Program-made: the position numbers and the translations under genes
Assembly (NCBI GenBank): GCA_002753155.1
Contig: PDZW01000014.1
Location: forward strand, 24,975 to 88,974
Direction of reading: 5' to 3'
Origin: Alphaproteobacteria bacterium WMHbin7
Lineage (GTDB): Bacteria; Pseudomonadota; Alphaproteobacteria; Rhodospirillales; WMHbin7
Length of the DNA stretch: 64,000 bases
Shown: one piece after another, positions 41,115-50,280 of the stretch
How the letters are laid out: each line of letters starts with the position of its first letter
Numbering within the stretch: the first letter of the stretch is position 1
The notes under the pieces: model-generated
Told to the model about the DNA's origin: nothing
Database searches by the model: none
Seen by the model: only the letters and a program-made list of their open reading frames with translations

Positions 41115-43771
41115 GTCTGCGCCACATCCAGTCGCTGTTCGCCCCAAGGTCGGTCGCCGTGATCGGGGCAACCAACCGTGCACAGCGCTCGGGCGGGGTG
41201 ATCATGAAAAGCTTGCTCGAGGGCGGCTTTCAGGGTCCGGTCATGCCGGTCAATCCCAACTATGATTCCGTGGGCGGCATTCTGGCCTATCCCGACATCA
41301 AAAGCCTGCCCCGAACCCCTGAGATGGCGGTGCTGTGTACGCCCCCTGCCCTGGTGGCGGATTTGGTGGCGCAACTGGGCGAGCGCGGCACCAAAACCGC
41401 CATCCTGGTCGCGGAAATTCTGGGCGCCGAGCGCGAGCGACTGTTGAGAATCGCCAAGGCCACAGGCATTCGCTTGCTAGGCTCATCCACCCTGGGCCTG
41501 CTGTCGCCCAGAAACAATCTGAATGCCAGCTTTGCCCATGTGGCGGCACATGCGGGCAATATCGGCTTCGTCTCGCAATCGGGTGCATTGTGCACGCATG
41601 TGCTGGACTGGGCGCATCCCAAGGGCATCGGATTCTCGCACTTCATTTCGTTGGGCGATGCCTTGGATATCGACTTTGCCGACATGCTGGATTTCCTGGG
41701 CACCGATCCCAAGACCCGCGCCATCTTGTTGTATATCGAAGATATCAAGGAGCGGCGTGCTTTCATGGCGGCGGCCCGCTCGGCTGCCCGCAACAAGCCG
41801 GTGCTGGCCGTGAAGGCGGGGCGACGAGCACAGCGCAGCGAGCTTGAGGCCGGACGCTCGGGCGCTTTGGCCGAGCATGACGATGTCTGGGATGCAGCCC
41901 TTCGCCGGGCGGGCATTCTGCGGGTCGAGAATATCGACGAGTTGTTCGGCGCCGTGGAAACCCTGGCCCGTGCCCGGCCTATGAAGGGCGAGCGCCTCGC
42001 CATCGTGACCAACGGCGGCGGCGCAGGCGTCATGGCCGAGGATGCGCTGATGGAAAGCGGCATGGGTCCGGCGCTGTTGTCCGAGGCCACGCTTGCGCGC
42101 CTGAAAGCCGTAATGCCCAAGGACTGGACGGGAAGCCATCCCTTGGATGTGCAGGTGGATGCGCCGCCCTCTCGCTACGCCGATGTGTTGCGGGTATTGT
42201 GCGAGGACCGTGAGATCGACGCGGTGCTGGTGATCCATTCGCCCAACGCCCTGGCCTCCACGACGGCCTGCGCCGAGGCCGTGATCGCTACCGTAAAAAA
42301 GCACGGCGGCAATGTGCTGACCTCGTGGGTGGGCCATGAGGCGGCTGAGCCTGCGCGCAAGCTGTTCGCAGCGGGCGGTCTGCCTTCCTACGAAACACCC
42401 AGGGCTGCCGTGCATGCCTTCATCCATATGGTAACGCACAGGAAGAACCGCGAAATCCTGATGCAAACACCGCCCGAAGCGCCCACGGTCTTTCGCCCCG
42501 ATCGCGAGCGGGCGCGCCTGGTGATCGATGCAGCACTTTCCAGCGGCAACGGCATCTTGTCCGAGCCTGATTCGAAGGCGATCCTGAAGGCCTATGGCAT
42601 CGCCGCTTCCGAGGTGCGCATTGCAAAATCGCCCGAGGAGGCAGGCGAGATTTCGAAGGAGCTGGGCTATCCCATCGCTTTAACCGTGGTCTCACCCGGC
42701 ATCACACGCAAATGGGATGTGGGCGGGGTGGCCCTCAGCTTGGAAACCGCCGAGGCGGTGAGCGCCGCAGCTATCGGCATGACGGCCCGGGTTGCTGAAA
42801 GAAAGCCCGGCTCTGTGGTCGAGGGCTTTACCGTGCAGCGCATGGTGTCTCGCCAGAATGCCCGGCAACTGATCATCGCCGTGGCCACCGATCCCCTGTT
42901 CGGGCCGGTCATTCTGTTCGGGGAGGGGGGGCGCGCCGTCGAGGTGATTCGCGATCACGCCGTGGCCTTGCCGCCCTTGAACGTCACGTTGGCCCACGAA
43001 CTGATCGAGCGCACGCGCATGTCGCATCTGTTGGATGCCTATTTCGACCGTCCGGCAGCAGATCGCGAGGCCATCGCCCTTGCCCTCATGCAGGTCTCGC
43101 AGATTCTGGTCGATCATCCCGAAATCATCGAGATCGACATCAACCCGCTGTTCGCCGACGACAAGGGCGTCACTGCGGTCGATGCCCATATCCGCCTTAC
43201 CCCCTATAGGGGCCGTTTGGGCTTTCATCTGGCCATCCATCCCTATCCTGGAAAGCTGGAGGAGGAGGCTTTCCTCAAGGATGGGCGCAAGATTTTGCTG
43301 CGTCCCATCAAGCCCGAGGACGAGCCCGCCCATTACGGTCTGATCGAGCGCATGAGCCCAGACGATTTGCGCATGCGCTTCTTCAGTGTGCTGCAACAAC
43401 TGCCGCACTCAGAAATGGCCCGCCTGACCCAGATCGACTACGACCGCGAAATGGCCTTCATCGCCACCCTTTATGATGATCAGGGCCAGCCCGAAACCCT
43501 GGGTGTTGTGCGCACGGTGGCTGATGCCGACGAGACCGAGGCCGAATTCGCCATTGCCATCCGCTCGGATTTGAAGGGTCAGGGACTGGGGCGGCGTTTG
43601 ATGGAAAAAATCCTGGCCTATCACCGCACGGAAAAACCGGTCAGGCGCGTTCATGGCACGATCCTGGCCGAGAACAAGGCGATGCAGGAATTATCGAAGC
43701 GCCTGGGCTTTACCATCAAAGAGGGGCCTGAACCCGACGTGGTGTTGGCCGAGATATTCTTGACTCAATAG
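41111..43771 (+). CDS. Protein lysine acyltransferase: NDP-forming acyl-CoA synthetase fused to GNAT
   Basis: An 886-residue multidomain protein. A CoA-binding domain (about 5-130, VAVIGATNRAQRSGG) and a succinyl-CoA-ligase-like domain (about 145-290, SQSGALCTHVLDWA) are followed by a flavodoxin-like part. An ATP-grasp domain (about 475-690) precedes a C-terminal GNAT (about 720-886, GQGLGRRLMEKIL). Known: this architecture belongs to Pat/Pka lysine acetyltransferases, which inactivate acetyl-CoA synthetase; the synthetase part is usually inactive. It is coupled to aat. Its end overlaps a convergent glycosyltransferase gene by seven bases. Confidence 0.9.
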   Translation: MSLRHIQSLFAPRSVAVIGATNRAQRSGGVIMKSLLEGGFQGPVMPVNPNYDSVGGILAYPDIKSLPRTPEMAVLCTPPALVADLVAQLGERGTKTAILVAEILGAERERLLRIAKATGIRLLGSSTLGLLSPRNNLNASFAHVAAHAGNIGFVSQSGALCTHVLDWAHPKGIGFSHFISLGDALDIDFADMLDFLGTDPKTRAILLYIEDIKERRAFMAAARSAARNKPVLAVKAGRRAQRSELEAGRSGALAEHDDVWDAALRRAGILRVENIDELFGAVETLARARPMKGERLAIVTNGGGAGVMAEDALMESGMGPALLSEATLARLKAVMPKDWTGSHPLDVQVDAPPSRYADVLRVLCEDREIDAVLVIHSPNALASTTACAEAVIATVKKHGGNVLTSWVGHEAAEPARKLFAAGGLPSYETPRAAVHAFIHMVTHRKNREILMQTPPEAPTVFRPDRERARLVIDAALSSGNGILSEPDSKAILKAYGIAASEVRIAKSPEEAGEISKELGYPIALTVVSPGITRKWDVGGVALSLETAEAVSAAAIGMTARVAERKPGSVVEGFTVQRMVSRQNARQLIIAVATDPLFGPVILFGEGGRAVEVIRDHAVALPPLNVTLAHELIERTRMSHLLDAYFDRPAADREAIALALMQVSQILVDHPEIIEIDINPLFADDKGVTAVDAHIRLTPYRGRLGFHLAIHPYPGKLEEEAFLKDGRKILLRPIKPEDEPAHYGLIERMSPDDLRMRFFSVLQQLPHSEMARLTQIDYDREMAFIATLYDDQGQPETLGVVRTVADADETEAEFAIAIRSDLKGQGLGRRLMEKILAYHRTEKPVRRVHGTILAENKAMQELSKRLGFTIKEGPEPDVVLAEIFLTQ

Positions 43772-44844
43772 CCCAGCGCCTCGGCGACCTTGGCGGCGCG
43801 AATCGCCCAGCTCCAGTTTTCCTGCAGGACGCGGGCTGCCCCCAGGGCGCGGGCGGCGGCCTTTTTGCGATCAGCGTAAATCTCTTCAAGATGCATCAGG
43901 CATTCGTCGATGCTGCTTTCGCCCCAGCCTTCCTGCATCGAAGGCCCTTGATCCTTTAAGACCCAGCAGGGAACGGTTTCGATCAGATCAAGATGGCCGG
44001 TATTGGAAGATAGAATGGTGGGCAGGCCCGAGGCCAAGGCTTCCATCGCCACCAGATTGGTGCCCCCCTCGCAGCGATTGGGAAAAAGGGCAGCGTCACA
44101 GGCGCGCAGCACCTCGCCCATCCGTCGGTTGGGGATGAAGCCGATATCCACCACCGCATCCTGGGGAATGCCGTATTGGGCGGCCCAGGCGGCGATGTCC
44201 GGCTTGCCGTCCGGGGTTCTTGGAAGATCCAACTCGATCTGATCCGAGAATCCATGCCAGGCGGTGACCAGCAAAGCCTCGGGATGGCGGACGTGAAATT
44301 CGGCGAAGGCCTGTAGCACAAGGTCCTGGGCCTTTCTGGGCTCCAGCTTGCCGCCCGAGAAAATCACGAAGCGGCCGGGCCAGGTGGGGGCCTTCAGGCC
44401 TGGATAGAAAACGCTCTCGTCATAGCCCTGCTGGGCGACAGCGACATGCGCGATCCCGGCCTGGCGCAGAAGCTCGCCGTTCCAGTTCGATCCGGCAATG
44501 ATCAGGCGGTATTTCTTGGCGCGCTCGCAGGCTTCACGGTCCAGGCGGGCATCCTCGAAGAAGACCAGACCCGCATCGCCAGCACCACTTAACAGTCCGA
44601 AATCGCAAAGCTGATTGCCCAGCGCATGCAGCACCGGAAAATCGACATGGCGAGCGGCGGGAAGTTCCCTCACCCGCACCTGCTCGAACAAACGGGCTTG
44701 GGCAGGCGTCAGGTCAAGCTGGGGCGGATGGAACAGCACGGGTGCTGCCGTGCCGCGCCGGACCAGGGCCAGACAGAGATGCAGGCCGAAAACCCCCCAG
44801 CCGGTATAGCTGGAAACCGGCCAGTCGAGACCGATCTGTCTCAA
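43765..44844 (-). CDS. Glycosyltransferase family protein (GT4-like), copy 1
   Basis: A 359-residue GT-B-fold protein. GWGVFGLHLCLALVRRG near the N-terminus and the donor-site region RCEGGTNLVAMEALASGLPTI (quoted here in part: GGTNLVAMEALASGLP) are typical, with FSGGKLEPRKAQDLVLQAF before it. I start at TTG 44844, which overlaps the gabD stop (TTGA) and has a GGGGGG run upstream. It is a clear paralogue of the gene at 48287-49453. Acceptor unknown. Confidence 0.88.
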   Translation of the reverse strand: MRQIGLDWPVSSYTGWGVFGLHLCLALVRRGTAAPVLFHPPQLDLTPAQARLFEQVRVRELPAARHVDFPVLHALGNQLCDFGLLSGAGDAGLVFFEDARLDREACERAKKYRLIIAGSNWNGELLRQAGIAHVAVAQQGYDESVFYPGLKAPTWPGRFVIFSGGKLEPRKAQDLVLQAFAEFHVRHPEALLVTAWHGFSDQIELDLPRTPDGKPDIAAWAAQYGIPQDAVVDIGFIPNRRMGEVLRACDAALFPNRCEGGTNLVAMEALASGLPTILSSNTGHLDLIETVPCWVLKDQGPSMQEGWGESSIDECLMHLEEIYADRKKAAARALGAARVLQENWSWAIRAAKVAEALGY

Positions 44845-46295
44845 ATCCCCCCCAGGCACAGATATTTGATTTCCAGGAAATCATCGATGCCGTATTTCGA
44901 GCCTTCGCGTCCGATGCCCGATTCCTTGACGCCGCCGAAGGGTGCGACTTCGGTCGAGATAATGCCCTCGTTGATGCCGACGATGCCGTAGTCGAGCTGT
45001 TCGGCCACGCGCATCACGCGGCCCACGTCCCGGGCATAGAAATAGGCGGCCAGGCCATAGGGCGTATCATTGGCGATGCGCACCACTTCCTCTTCAGTCT
45101 TGAAACGATAGAGCGGGGCCACGGGTCCGAAGATTTCCTCGGAAGCGCAGGCCATGGCGGGTGTCACCTCAGCCAGGATGGTGGGCTCAAAGAAGGTGCC
45201 GCCCAGCGCGTGACGCTTGCCGCCCAGCAAAATTCTGGCCCCCTTGGCGACGGCGTCGGCGACCAGCCGCTCGACCTTCAAAAGCGCCTCGTCATTGATC
45301 AGAGGCCCTTGCGTGACAGCTTCGCCGTCGCCTGGTCCCACCTTGAGGGCGGCCACCTTTTCGGCCAGCTTGGCGGCAAAGGCATCGTAGACGCCGTCTT
45401 GCACCAAAAGCCGGTTGGCGCAGACACAGGTCTGCCCGGCATTGCGGTATTTCGACGCCATGGCGCCGGCCACCGCTGCATCCAGATCGGCATCGTCGAA
45501 GACGATGAAGGGCGCGTTGCCGCCCAGCTCCAGCGAAACCTTCTTCACCGTGTCGGCGCATTGGCGCATGAGCATCTTGCCGGTCTCGGTCGAGCCGGTG
45601 AAGGTGAATTTGCGGATGCGCGCGTCCCCCGTCAGGACGCCGCCAACCCCCTTGGGGTCGCGGCAGGTCAGGATGTTGATGACACCCTTGGGCATGCCCG
45701 CACGTTCGGCCAGTTCGGCCAAAGCCAGGGCCGAGAGTGGCGTATCCTCGGCGGGCTTGATCACCACCGTGCAGCCCGCCGCCAAAGCGGGGGCCACCTT
45801 GCGGGTGATCATGGCGTTGGGAAAATTCCAGGGAGTAACGGCCGCCACCACGCCGATGGGCTGCTTTAGCACGATGATGCGCTTATCAATGCCGTGGCTG
45901 GGAATCACATCGCCATAGATGCGCTTGCCCTCCTCGGCGAACCATTCGATGAAAGAGGCGCCGTAGGCAATCTCGCCCCTGGCTTCCGCGAGGGGCTTGC
46001 CCTGCTCGGCGGTCAAGAGGCGCGCCAGGTCTTCTTGATTGGCCAAAATCAGATCGTGCCACTTGCGAAGAATTCCAGCGCGCTGCTTGGCGGTTAGCGC
46101 CCGCCAGGCGGGAAAGGCGGCCTCGGCGGCGGCAACGGCACGCAAGGCCTCGGCCCGGCCCAGTTCCGGCACCAGGGCCAGTTGGCGCCCCGTGGCGGGA
46201 TCGGTCACGGCAAAGCTCTGGCCCGAATCGGCGCCAACCCAGGCACCGTCGATATAGGCCAGGTTGCGCAGCAGGGCTTGATCGGTCAGGTGCAT
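44841..46295 (-). CDS. gabD: NAD(P)-dependent succinate-semialdehyde dehydrogenase
   Basis: A 484-residue aldehyde dehydrogenase. TPWNFPNAMITRKVAPALAAG, general base in LELGGNAPFIVF and nucleophile cysteine in NAGQTCVCANR are all intact; EVAPFGGVKESGIGREGSKYG near the end is typical of GabD. Known: oxidises succinate semialdehyde to succinate in GABA and related breakdown. ATG 46295 has GGAGG upstream. It lies 31 bases after metZ on the same strand. Confidence 0.92.
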   Translation of the reverse strand: MHLTDQALLRNLAYIDGAWVGADSGQSFAVTDPATGRQLALVPELGRAEALRAVAAAEAAFPAWRALTAKQRAGILRKWHDLILANQEDLARLLTAEQGKPLAEARGEIAYGASFIEWFAEEGKRIYGDVIPSHGIDKRIIVLKQPIGVVAAVTPWNFPNAMITRKVAPALAAGCTVVIKPAEDTPLSALALAELAERAGMPKGVINILTCRDPKGVGGVLTGDARIRKFTFTGSTETGKMLMRQCADTVKKVSLELGGNAPFIVFDDADLDAAVAGAMASKYRNAGQTCVCANRLLVQDGVYDAFAAKLAEKVAALKVGPGDGEAVTQGPLINDEALLKVERLVADAVAKGARILLGGKRHALGGTFFEPTILAEVTPAMACASEEIFGPVAPLYRFKTEEEVVRIANDTPYGLAAYFYARDVGRVMRVAEQLDYGIVGINEGIISTEVAPFGGVKESGIGREGSKYGIDDFLEIKYLCLGGI

Positions 46296-46325
46296 CACAT
46301 CCTCCAACAACAGGAGGGGATGATA

Positions 46326-47513
46326 TCACACTGCGGCTAACCCCCGCATCAGATCGGCATGCAAATCTTCCAGGTCTTCCAGCCCCACCGACAGGCGCAC
46401 CAGGCCCGGGGTGATGCCCTGCAACGCCTTGTCTTCGGGGCTTAAGCGCTGATGGGTGGTGGTGCCGGGATGGGTGATCAGGCTTTTGGCGTCGCCCAGA
46501 TTGTTGGAAATATCGATCAGCGAAAGGGCGTTCAGGAAGCGAAAGGCCGCCTCCTTGCCGCCCTTGATGTCGAGGGCCAGAAGGGTGCCGAAACCCGTCA
46601 TCTGCTTCTTGGCCAGCGTGTGCTGGGGATGGCTGGCCAGCCCCGGATGGCGCACAGTGATCAGCTTCGAATGCCCCTCCAGCCTGGTTGCCAGAGACAG
46701 CGCGGTTTCGGCTTGGCGATGAACGCGCAAGGAAAGCGTTTCCAGGCCCTTGGCCAGCGTCCAGGCGTTGAAGGGCGAGAGAGCCGGGCCGGTATGGCGC
46801 AGAAAGGGGACCAACTCGCCCTTGATGAAGTCCTGACTGCCCAGCACGGCGCCGCCCAGACATCGGCCCTGACCATCGATATGTTTGGTGGCGGAATAGA
46901 CCACGATGTCGGCACCCCATTGCAGGGGCTTCTGGAACAAAGGTGTGGCAAAGACATTGTCGACGATAAGGCGCGCCCCGGCCTTTTTGCACAGGGCCGC
47001 AACGGCTTGCAGATCGACCAGTTCCAGCGAGGGATTGGAGGGCGTTTCCACGAAGACGGCGCGCGCCGGTTTCGCGAGGGCTTCTTCCCATTGCGCCGGA
47101 TCGGTGCCGTCGATGAAATCGCACACCACCCCAAAGCGCGGCAGCAGATCCTTCAGGATATAGGTGCAGGAACCGAACAGAGAGCGGGGTGCGACCACGC
47201 GGTCGCCCGCTTTCACCTGACAGGCCAGGGACGCAAAGACGGCGGCCATGCCGCTGGCGGTGCCGCGGCAGGCCTCGGCCCCCTCCAGGGCCGTCAGCCG
47301 CTCTTCGAACAGGGCGATGGTGGGATTGCCGAAGCGGCCATAGACATAGCGCGAGCCGTCATTGAGAAAAGCCGCCTCGGCGGCCTCGGCGCTGTCATAG
47401 ACATAGCCCGAGGTCAGGAACAACGCCTCGCTGGTCTCCTGGAAGGGCGTGCGGTTAACGCCCGAACGCACGAGAAGCGTGTTGGGTCCAAAGCTTGAAG
47501 AATCGGTGGTCAT
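46326..47513 (-). CDS. metZ: O-succinylhomoserine sulfhydrylase
   Basis: A 395-residue PLP enzyme of the Cys/Met metabolism family making homocysteine from O-succinylhomoserine and sulfide. RYVYGRFGNPT, the PLP lysine in YSATKHIDGQGRCLGG, and DISNNLGDAKSLITHPGTTTHQRL are intact. The ATG at 47513 has GGAGG about 8 bases upstream. A SAM-II riboswitch and a terminator-like hairpin lie between promoter and gene, so expression should fall when SAM is plentiful. metX is not in the window. Confidence 0.95.
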   Translation of the reverse strand: MTTDSSSFGPNTLLVRSGVNRTPFQETSEALFLTSGYVYDSAEAAEAAFLNDGSRYVYGRFGNPTIALFEERLTALEGAEACRGTASGMAAVFASLACQVKAGDRVVAPRSLFGSCTYILKDLLPRFGVVCDFIDGTDPAQWEEALAKPARAVFVETPSNPSLELVDLQAVAALCKKAGARLIVDNVFATPLFQKPLQWGADIVVYSATKHIDGQGRCLGGAVLGSQDFIKGELVPFLRHTGPALSPFNAWTLAKGLETLSLRVHRQAETALSLATRLEGHSKLITVRHPGLASHPQHTLAKKQMTGFGTLLALDIKGGKEAAFRFLNALSLIDISNNLGDAKSLITHPGTTTHQRLSPEDKALQGITPGLVRLSVGLEDLEDLHADLMRGLAAV

Positions 47514-47531
47514 AAAGGTGCCTCCAAGACA

Positions 47532-47566
47532 CAAAAGCCCCGACCGGGCCAGGTCAGGGCTTTTTG
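47532..47566 (-). terminator. Terminator hairpin between the SAM-II aptamer and metZ
   Basis: Read on the minus strand: AGCCCTGACC, loop TGGCCC, GGTCGGGGCT, with an A-run before and a TTTT run after. The 10-bp stem has one G-T wobble. It lies 12 bases after the aptamer and about 20 before metZ, the place of an attenuator. The plus strand has a longer T-run, so it may also stop antisense transcription. Confidence 0.65.
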
Positions 47567-47574
47567 GAAAGCAC

Positions 47575-47633
47575 CGATCCTTTTAGCTGCTTGTTTAACG
47601 TGGCCGCAAGCCGGTCGCTCAAATCACCACGGG
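47575..47633 (-). ncRNA. SAM-II riboswitch
   Basis: Minus-strand match to the SAM-II pseudoknot: CGTGGTGATTTG at the 5' side, CGGCTTGCGGCCACG completing stem P1, then TTAAACAA and the highly conserved GCTAAAAGG (47579-47587). The CGTGG/CCACG stem and spacing fit the class, which in alphaproteobacteria controls metX, metZ and metA genes. It sits directly upstream of metZ, so SAM-dependent repression is the expected outcome. Confidence 0.93.
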
Positions 47634-47639
47634 AAACAA

Positions 47640-47668
47640 TCTTTACTCAGGGATAAGGGCCGCGTCAA
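47640..47668 (-). promoter_or_regulatory. Promoter of the SAM-II-metZ transcript
   Basis: On the minus strand TTGACG (47668-47663), 17 bases, TAAAGA (47645-47640). The first bases of the -10 are the TAA stop codon of the HugZ-like gene. Transcription would begin near 47633, exactly at the 5' edge of the aptamer. Confidence 0.65.
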
Positions 47669-48290
47669 GGGCCTCGTCGGGCTGCTCCAAGGGTTTGTCA
47701 AAAAGTCGCCGTTTTACAAGGCCTTCTTGGCTTGCCAGGTCAATCCCGTCGGCATCGATGCCGCAAAGGCCTGGATGGGTCTGGGACAGTTTGGCGATCA
47801 GGCCCCCCTCGGCCTCGGCAAAGCGTTTGGCCGTTTCCTCGGCCAGCAAGACCTGGCGGGCTTCGAACCAGACGGCGCGCCCGAATCCGCCCACGAAATG
47901 CAGCCGCGCCACATTCATCCGCCAGATCGAGAAGTCGGCAAAGCCCGCATAAAGGGCGGCACCTGGCTGGCGGGCCAGATAGCGCTCGCGCTGGCGGGGC
48001 GAATCGGAGCGCTCGAGCCGGCCAGTTGCCGTGACCCGGGGCGCGGTTTGCGGATTGGCATGTCCCCCGGTCAGGGCAAACAGCAGCGAGGCCCGGTTAT
48101 CGGCTTCCAGATTCTGCGTGTGGTCGGCCAGTGTCGAGAGCAGCAGCAAAGGCGATCCGTCATGATCGGTCGCCACTGCCACCAGCGAGGCATAGGGGTT
48201 ACCCTGGCTCAAGGTGGCAAGGCATGCATGTGACGCCAGCCGCAGGATACGGCGCGTCACCAGGGGGTTGTTTTCGCCCAGCTCGATCAT
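47643..48290 (-). CDS. HugZ-like protein (pyridoxamine-phosphate-oxidase fold plus DUF2470)
   Basis: A 215-residue protein. The first about 140 residues form a split-barrel flavin/heme-binding fold (ATLSQGNPYASLVAVATDHDGSP, quoted in part: GNPYASLVAVATDHDGSP). The C-terminus has the DUF2470 pattern LSQTHPGLCGIDADGIDL. Known: HugZ proteins degrade heme; related ones have other or unknown roles, so heme oxygenase activity is only a possibility. ATG 48290 overlaps the glycosyltransferase stop (ATGA) with GAGGGG upstream. Its stop codon lies within the metZ promoter. Confidence 0.83.
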   Translation of the reverse strand: MIELGENNPLVTRRILRLASHACLATLSQGNPYASLVAVATDHDGSPLLLLSTLADHTQNLEADNRASLLFALTGGHANPQTAPRVTATGRLERSDSPRQRERYLARQPGAALYAGFADFSIWRMNVARLHFVGGFGRAVWFEARQVLLAEETAKRFAEAEGGLIAKLSQTHPGLCGIDADGIDLASQEGLVKRRLFDKPLEQPDEALDAALIPE

Positions 48291-49453
48291 CCCGCACCCC
48301 TCAAACCCAGACCCTCGATCATAACCTCCATGCGCCTCTCCCAACTCCAGTGTTGCATGGCCTTGGCCGCAGCACGGCCCATCTCGTCCATTCGCGTCCT
48401 TTGGGCATAGGCCTCTTCCAGCAGGGCGGCGATTTCGTCGGGATCGGAGTCGCCCCAGCCCGCCACACCATCCTCGGCCATCGAAGGCGTCACGGGAGAT
48501 TGGTCGCGCAGGGCCAGACAAGGAACCGAGGCGATCAGGTCAAGATGCCCTGTATTGGCCGACAGAATGGTGGGCAGGCCCAAGGCCAGCGCTTCCATCG
48601 CCATCAGATTGGTCCCGCTTTCGGCCCGGCTGGTAAAGAGGGCCGCATCGGCCTGGCGCAACAAATCGGGCAGCAGGCCGTGTGCGAGAAATCCGATCTC
48701 GGCATGCGCATCTTTAGGCAGGTCGTGCGCCGAAACCCAGGCCTCGATATCCAAGGGCGCTGTGCTGCCTGCTTGCGGGGTCGCTTTGGCAAAGCGTCCG
48801 CGCACAATATTGGCCGCCGAGTCCGGCCAGGGATTCTGCCAGGCGGTGAGCAGCAGGGAATCGGGATGGCGGGCGTGAAACCGCTTGAAGCCTTCCAGCG
48901 CGATATCCTGACCTTTTCGAAATTCCAGCTTGCCGCCCGAGAAAACGACGAAGCGACCAGGAAAACGGGTCTTTGGTGCCGGGGTATGAAAATAAAGCCT
49001 GGGATCGATGCCCTGATAGCAGACGCGGCTGTTGGTAAAGCCCCGGTCCAATAAAAGATCATCGGCCCAGCGACTTCCGGTGATCAGGCAAGACAGCGAT
49101 TGGCCGCGCAAGATGGCTTCGGCGTCCAGATGCGTATTCTCGAAGAAGGTGATGCCCAGATCGGGCGTGCCCGCCACGCGTTCGTCCCAGCGCAGGGCAT
49201 TGCCCACCGGCTGCAGGACGGGAAAGCCCACGGCAAAGCTGCTTGCCTCGGTCATCAAGGCGCGGATTTCCGTGCCGGCCTCCAGAGCGGGTTGCATCTG
49301 GTGCCAGTCGGCATCGGTCAGGCTGAGCGAGGTTTCCTGCAAGGGCACGGGCAGGCGGCCCGCCCTGAGGAGGGCCAGGGCCAGATTGACTCCCAGCACA
49401 CCCCAGCCGTGAAAGCTGGAGAGCGTCCAGTTGATGCCGACCAGATGGGTCAT
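48287..49453 (-). CDS. Glycosyltransferase family protein (GT4-like), copy 2
   Basis: A 388-residue GT-B-fold protein, paralogous to the gene at 43765-44844: HGWGVLGVNLALALLRAG, FVVFSGGKLEFRKGQDIAL and SGTNLMAMEALALGLPTILS match block for block. It starts at ATG 49453, overlapping the cbiO stop (ATGA), and its own stop overlaps the HugZ-like start. It therefore sits in the same transcript as the cobalt transporter. Acceptor and donor are unknown. Confidence 0.88.
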   Translation of the reverse strand: MTHLVGINWTLSSFHGWGVLGVNLALALLRAGRLPVPLQETSLSLTDADWHQMQPALEAGTEIRALMTEASSFAVGFPVLQPVGNALRWDERVAGTPDLGITFFENTHLDAEAILRGQSLSCLITGSRWADDLLLDRGFTNSRVCYQGIDPRLYFHTPAPKTRFPGRFVVFSGGKLEFRKGQDIALEGFKRFHARHPDSLLLTAWQNPWPDSAANIVRGRFAKATPQAGSTAPLDIEAWVSAHDLPKDAHAEIGFLAHGLLPDLLRQADAALFTSRAESGTNLMAMEALALGLPTILSANTGHLDLIASVPCLALRDQSPVTPSMAEDGVAGWGDSDPDEIAALLEEAYAQRTRMDEMGRAAAKAMQHWSWERRMEVMIEGLGLRGAG

Positions 49454-50280
49454 GGGGCACCGTCCAGCAAGGCCATTGCCGCCTCGCGGGTGCGGGGCAG
49501 GGGGGCCTCCTCGTGCAGCCAGCCTTTGGCGCGCGCCTTCATGCCCACTTCAAGCGCCCAGGGGCGTTTGAGGCGGGCCTCTCTCAGCAGGGCCTCATCG
49601 GATAGAACGTCCAGTGTTTCGCCCGCCGCCAGCACACGGCCCTGATAAAACAGGGCGACATGATCGGCATGGGCCAGGGCCAGATCAACTTCGTGGGTGG
49701 TGAAGACCAGGGTCATGCCCTCCTCTACCAGGTGATCGAGCAACGCCATCAGATGGGCCACGCCACGCGCATCCAGCCCTGCCGAGGGTTCGTCCAGCAG
49801 CAGCAGTCGGGGCCTCATGGCGACGGCGCCCGCGATGGCGACGCGTTTCTTCTGCCCATAGCTGAGCGCATGTGGGGGGCGCATGGCAAGCTGGGATATG
49901 CGCAAGGATTTGAGCGCCCAGTCGGTGGCCTCTTGTACGCGGCCCTCATCCAGCCCGGCATTGCGCGGGCCAAAGCCCACATCCTCGCCGACACTGTTGG
50001 CGAAAAGCTGGTCGTCGGGGTCTTGAAGCACCAGTCCTACCTGGCTTCGCCAGGACAGAAGATCGGCCCGCTGATATCCGACAGCCTGGCCATCCAGGCG
50101 AATTTTGCCCCGCTCGGGCTTCAGCGTTCCGTTCAGGTGCAACAGCAATGTCGTCTTGCCCGAGCCGTTGGGACCCAGAATAGCCAAACGCCTGGCGCGC
50201 CCTACCGAGAGGCTCAGCCCCTTGAGAGCGCTGGTGCCGTCGGGATAGCTGTAGGCGATGTCGAGGGCTTGCAAAATCAT
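49450..50280 (-). CDS. cbiO: Cobalt ECF transporter ATPase CbiO
   Basis: A 276-residue ABC ATPase of the energy-coupling-factor type. Walker A GPNGSGKTTLLLHLNG, Q-loop VLQDPDDQLFA, signature LSYGQKKRVAIAGA, Walker B LLLLDEPSAGLD and switch histidine FTTHEVDL are intact. It powers the CbiMNQ module. The start is ATG 50280, overlapping the cbiQ stop. The C-terminal extension of about 55 residues is common in CbiO. Confidence 0.93.
   Translation of the reverse strand: MILQALDIAYSYPDGTSALKGLSLSVGRARRLAILGPNGSGKTTLLLHLNGTLKPERGKIRLDGQAVGYQRADLLSWRSQVGLVLQDPDDQLFANSVGEDVGFGPRNAGLDEGRVQEATDWALKSLRISQLAMRPPHALSYGQKKRVAIAGAVAMRPRLLLLDEPSAGLDARGVAHLMALLDHLVEEGMTLVFTTHEVDLALAHADHVALFYQGRVLAAGETLDVLSDEALLREARLKRPWALEVGMKARAKGWLHEEAPLPRTREAAMALLDGAP

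Noticed and set aside
44742..45869. 375-codon plus-strand frame opposite gabD
   Set aside because: Antisense to a gene with intact catalytic residues; no ribosome site and no domain.
45886..47124. 412-codon minus-strand frame spanning metZ and gabD
   Set aside because: Same strand as metZ and gabD but in a different frame, crossing the gap between two clear genes; low-complexity Arg/Gly/Ser/Pro-rich translation.
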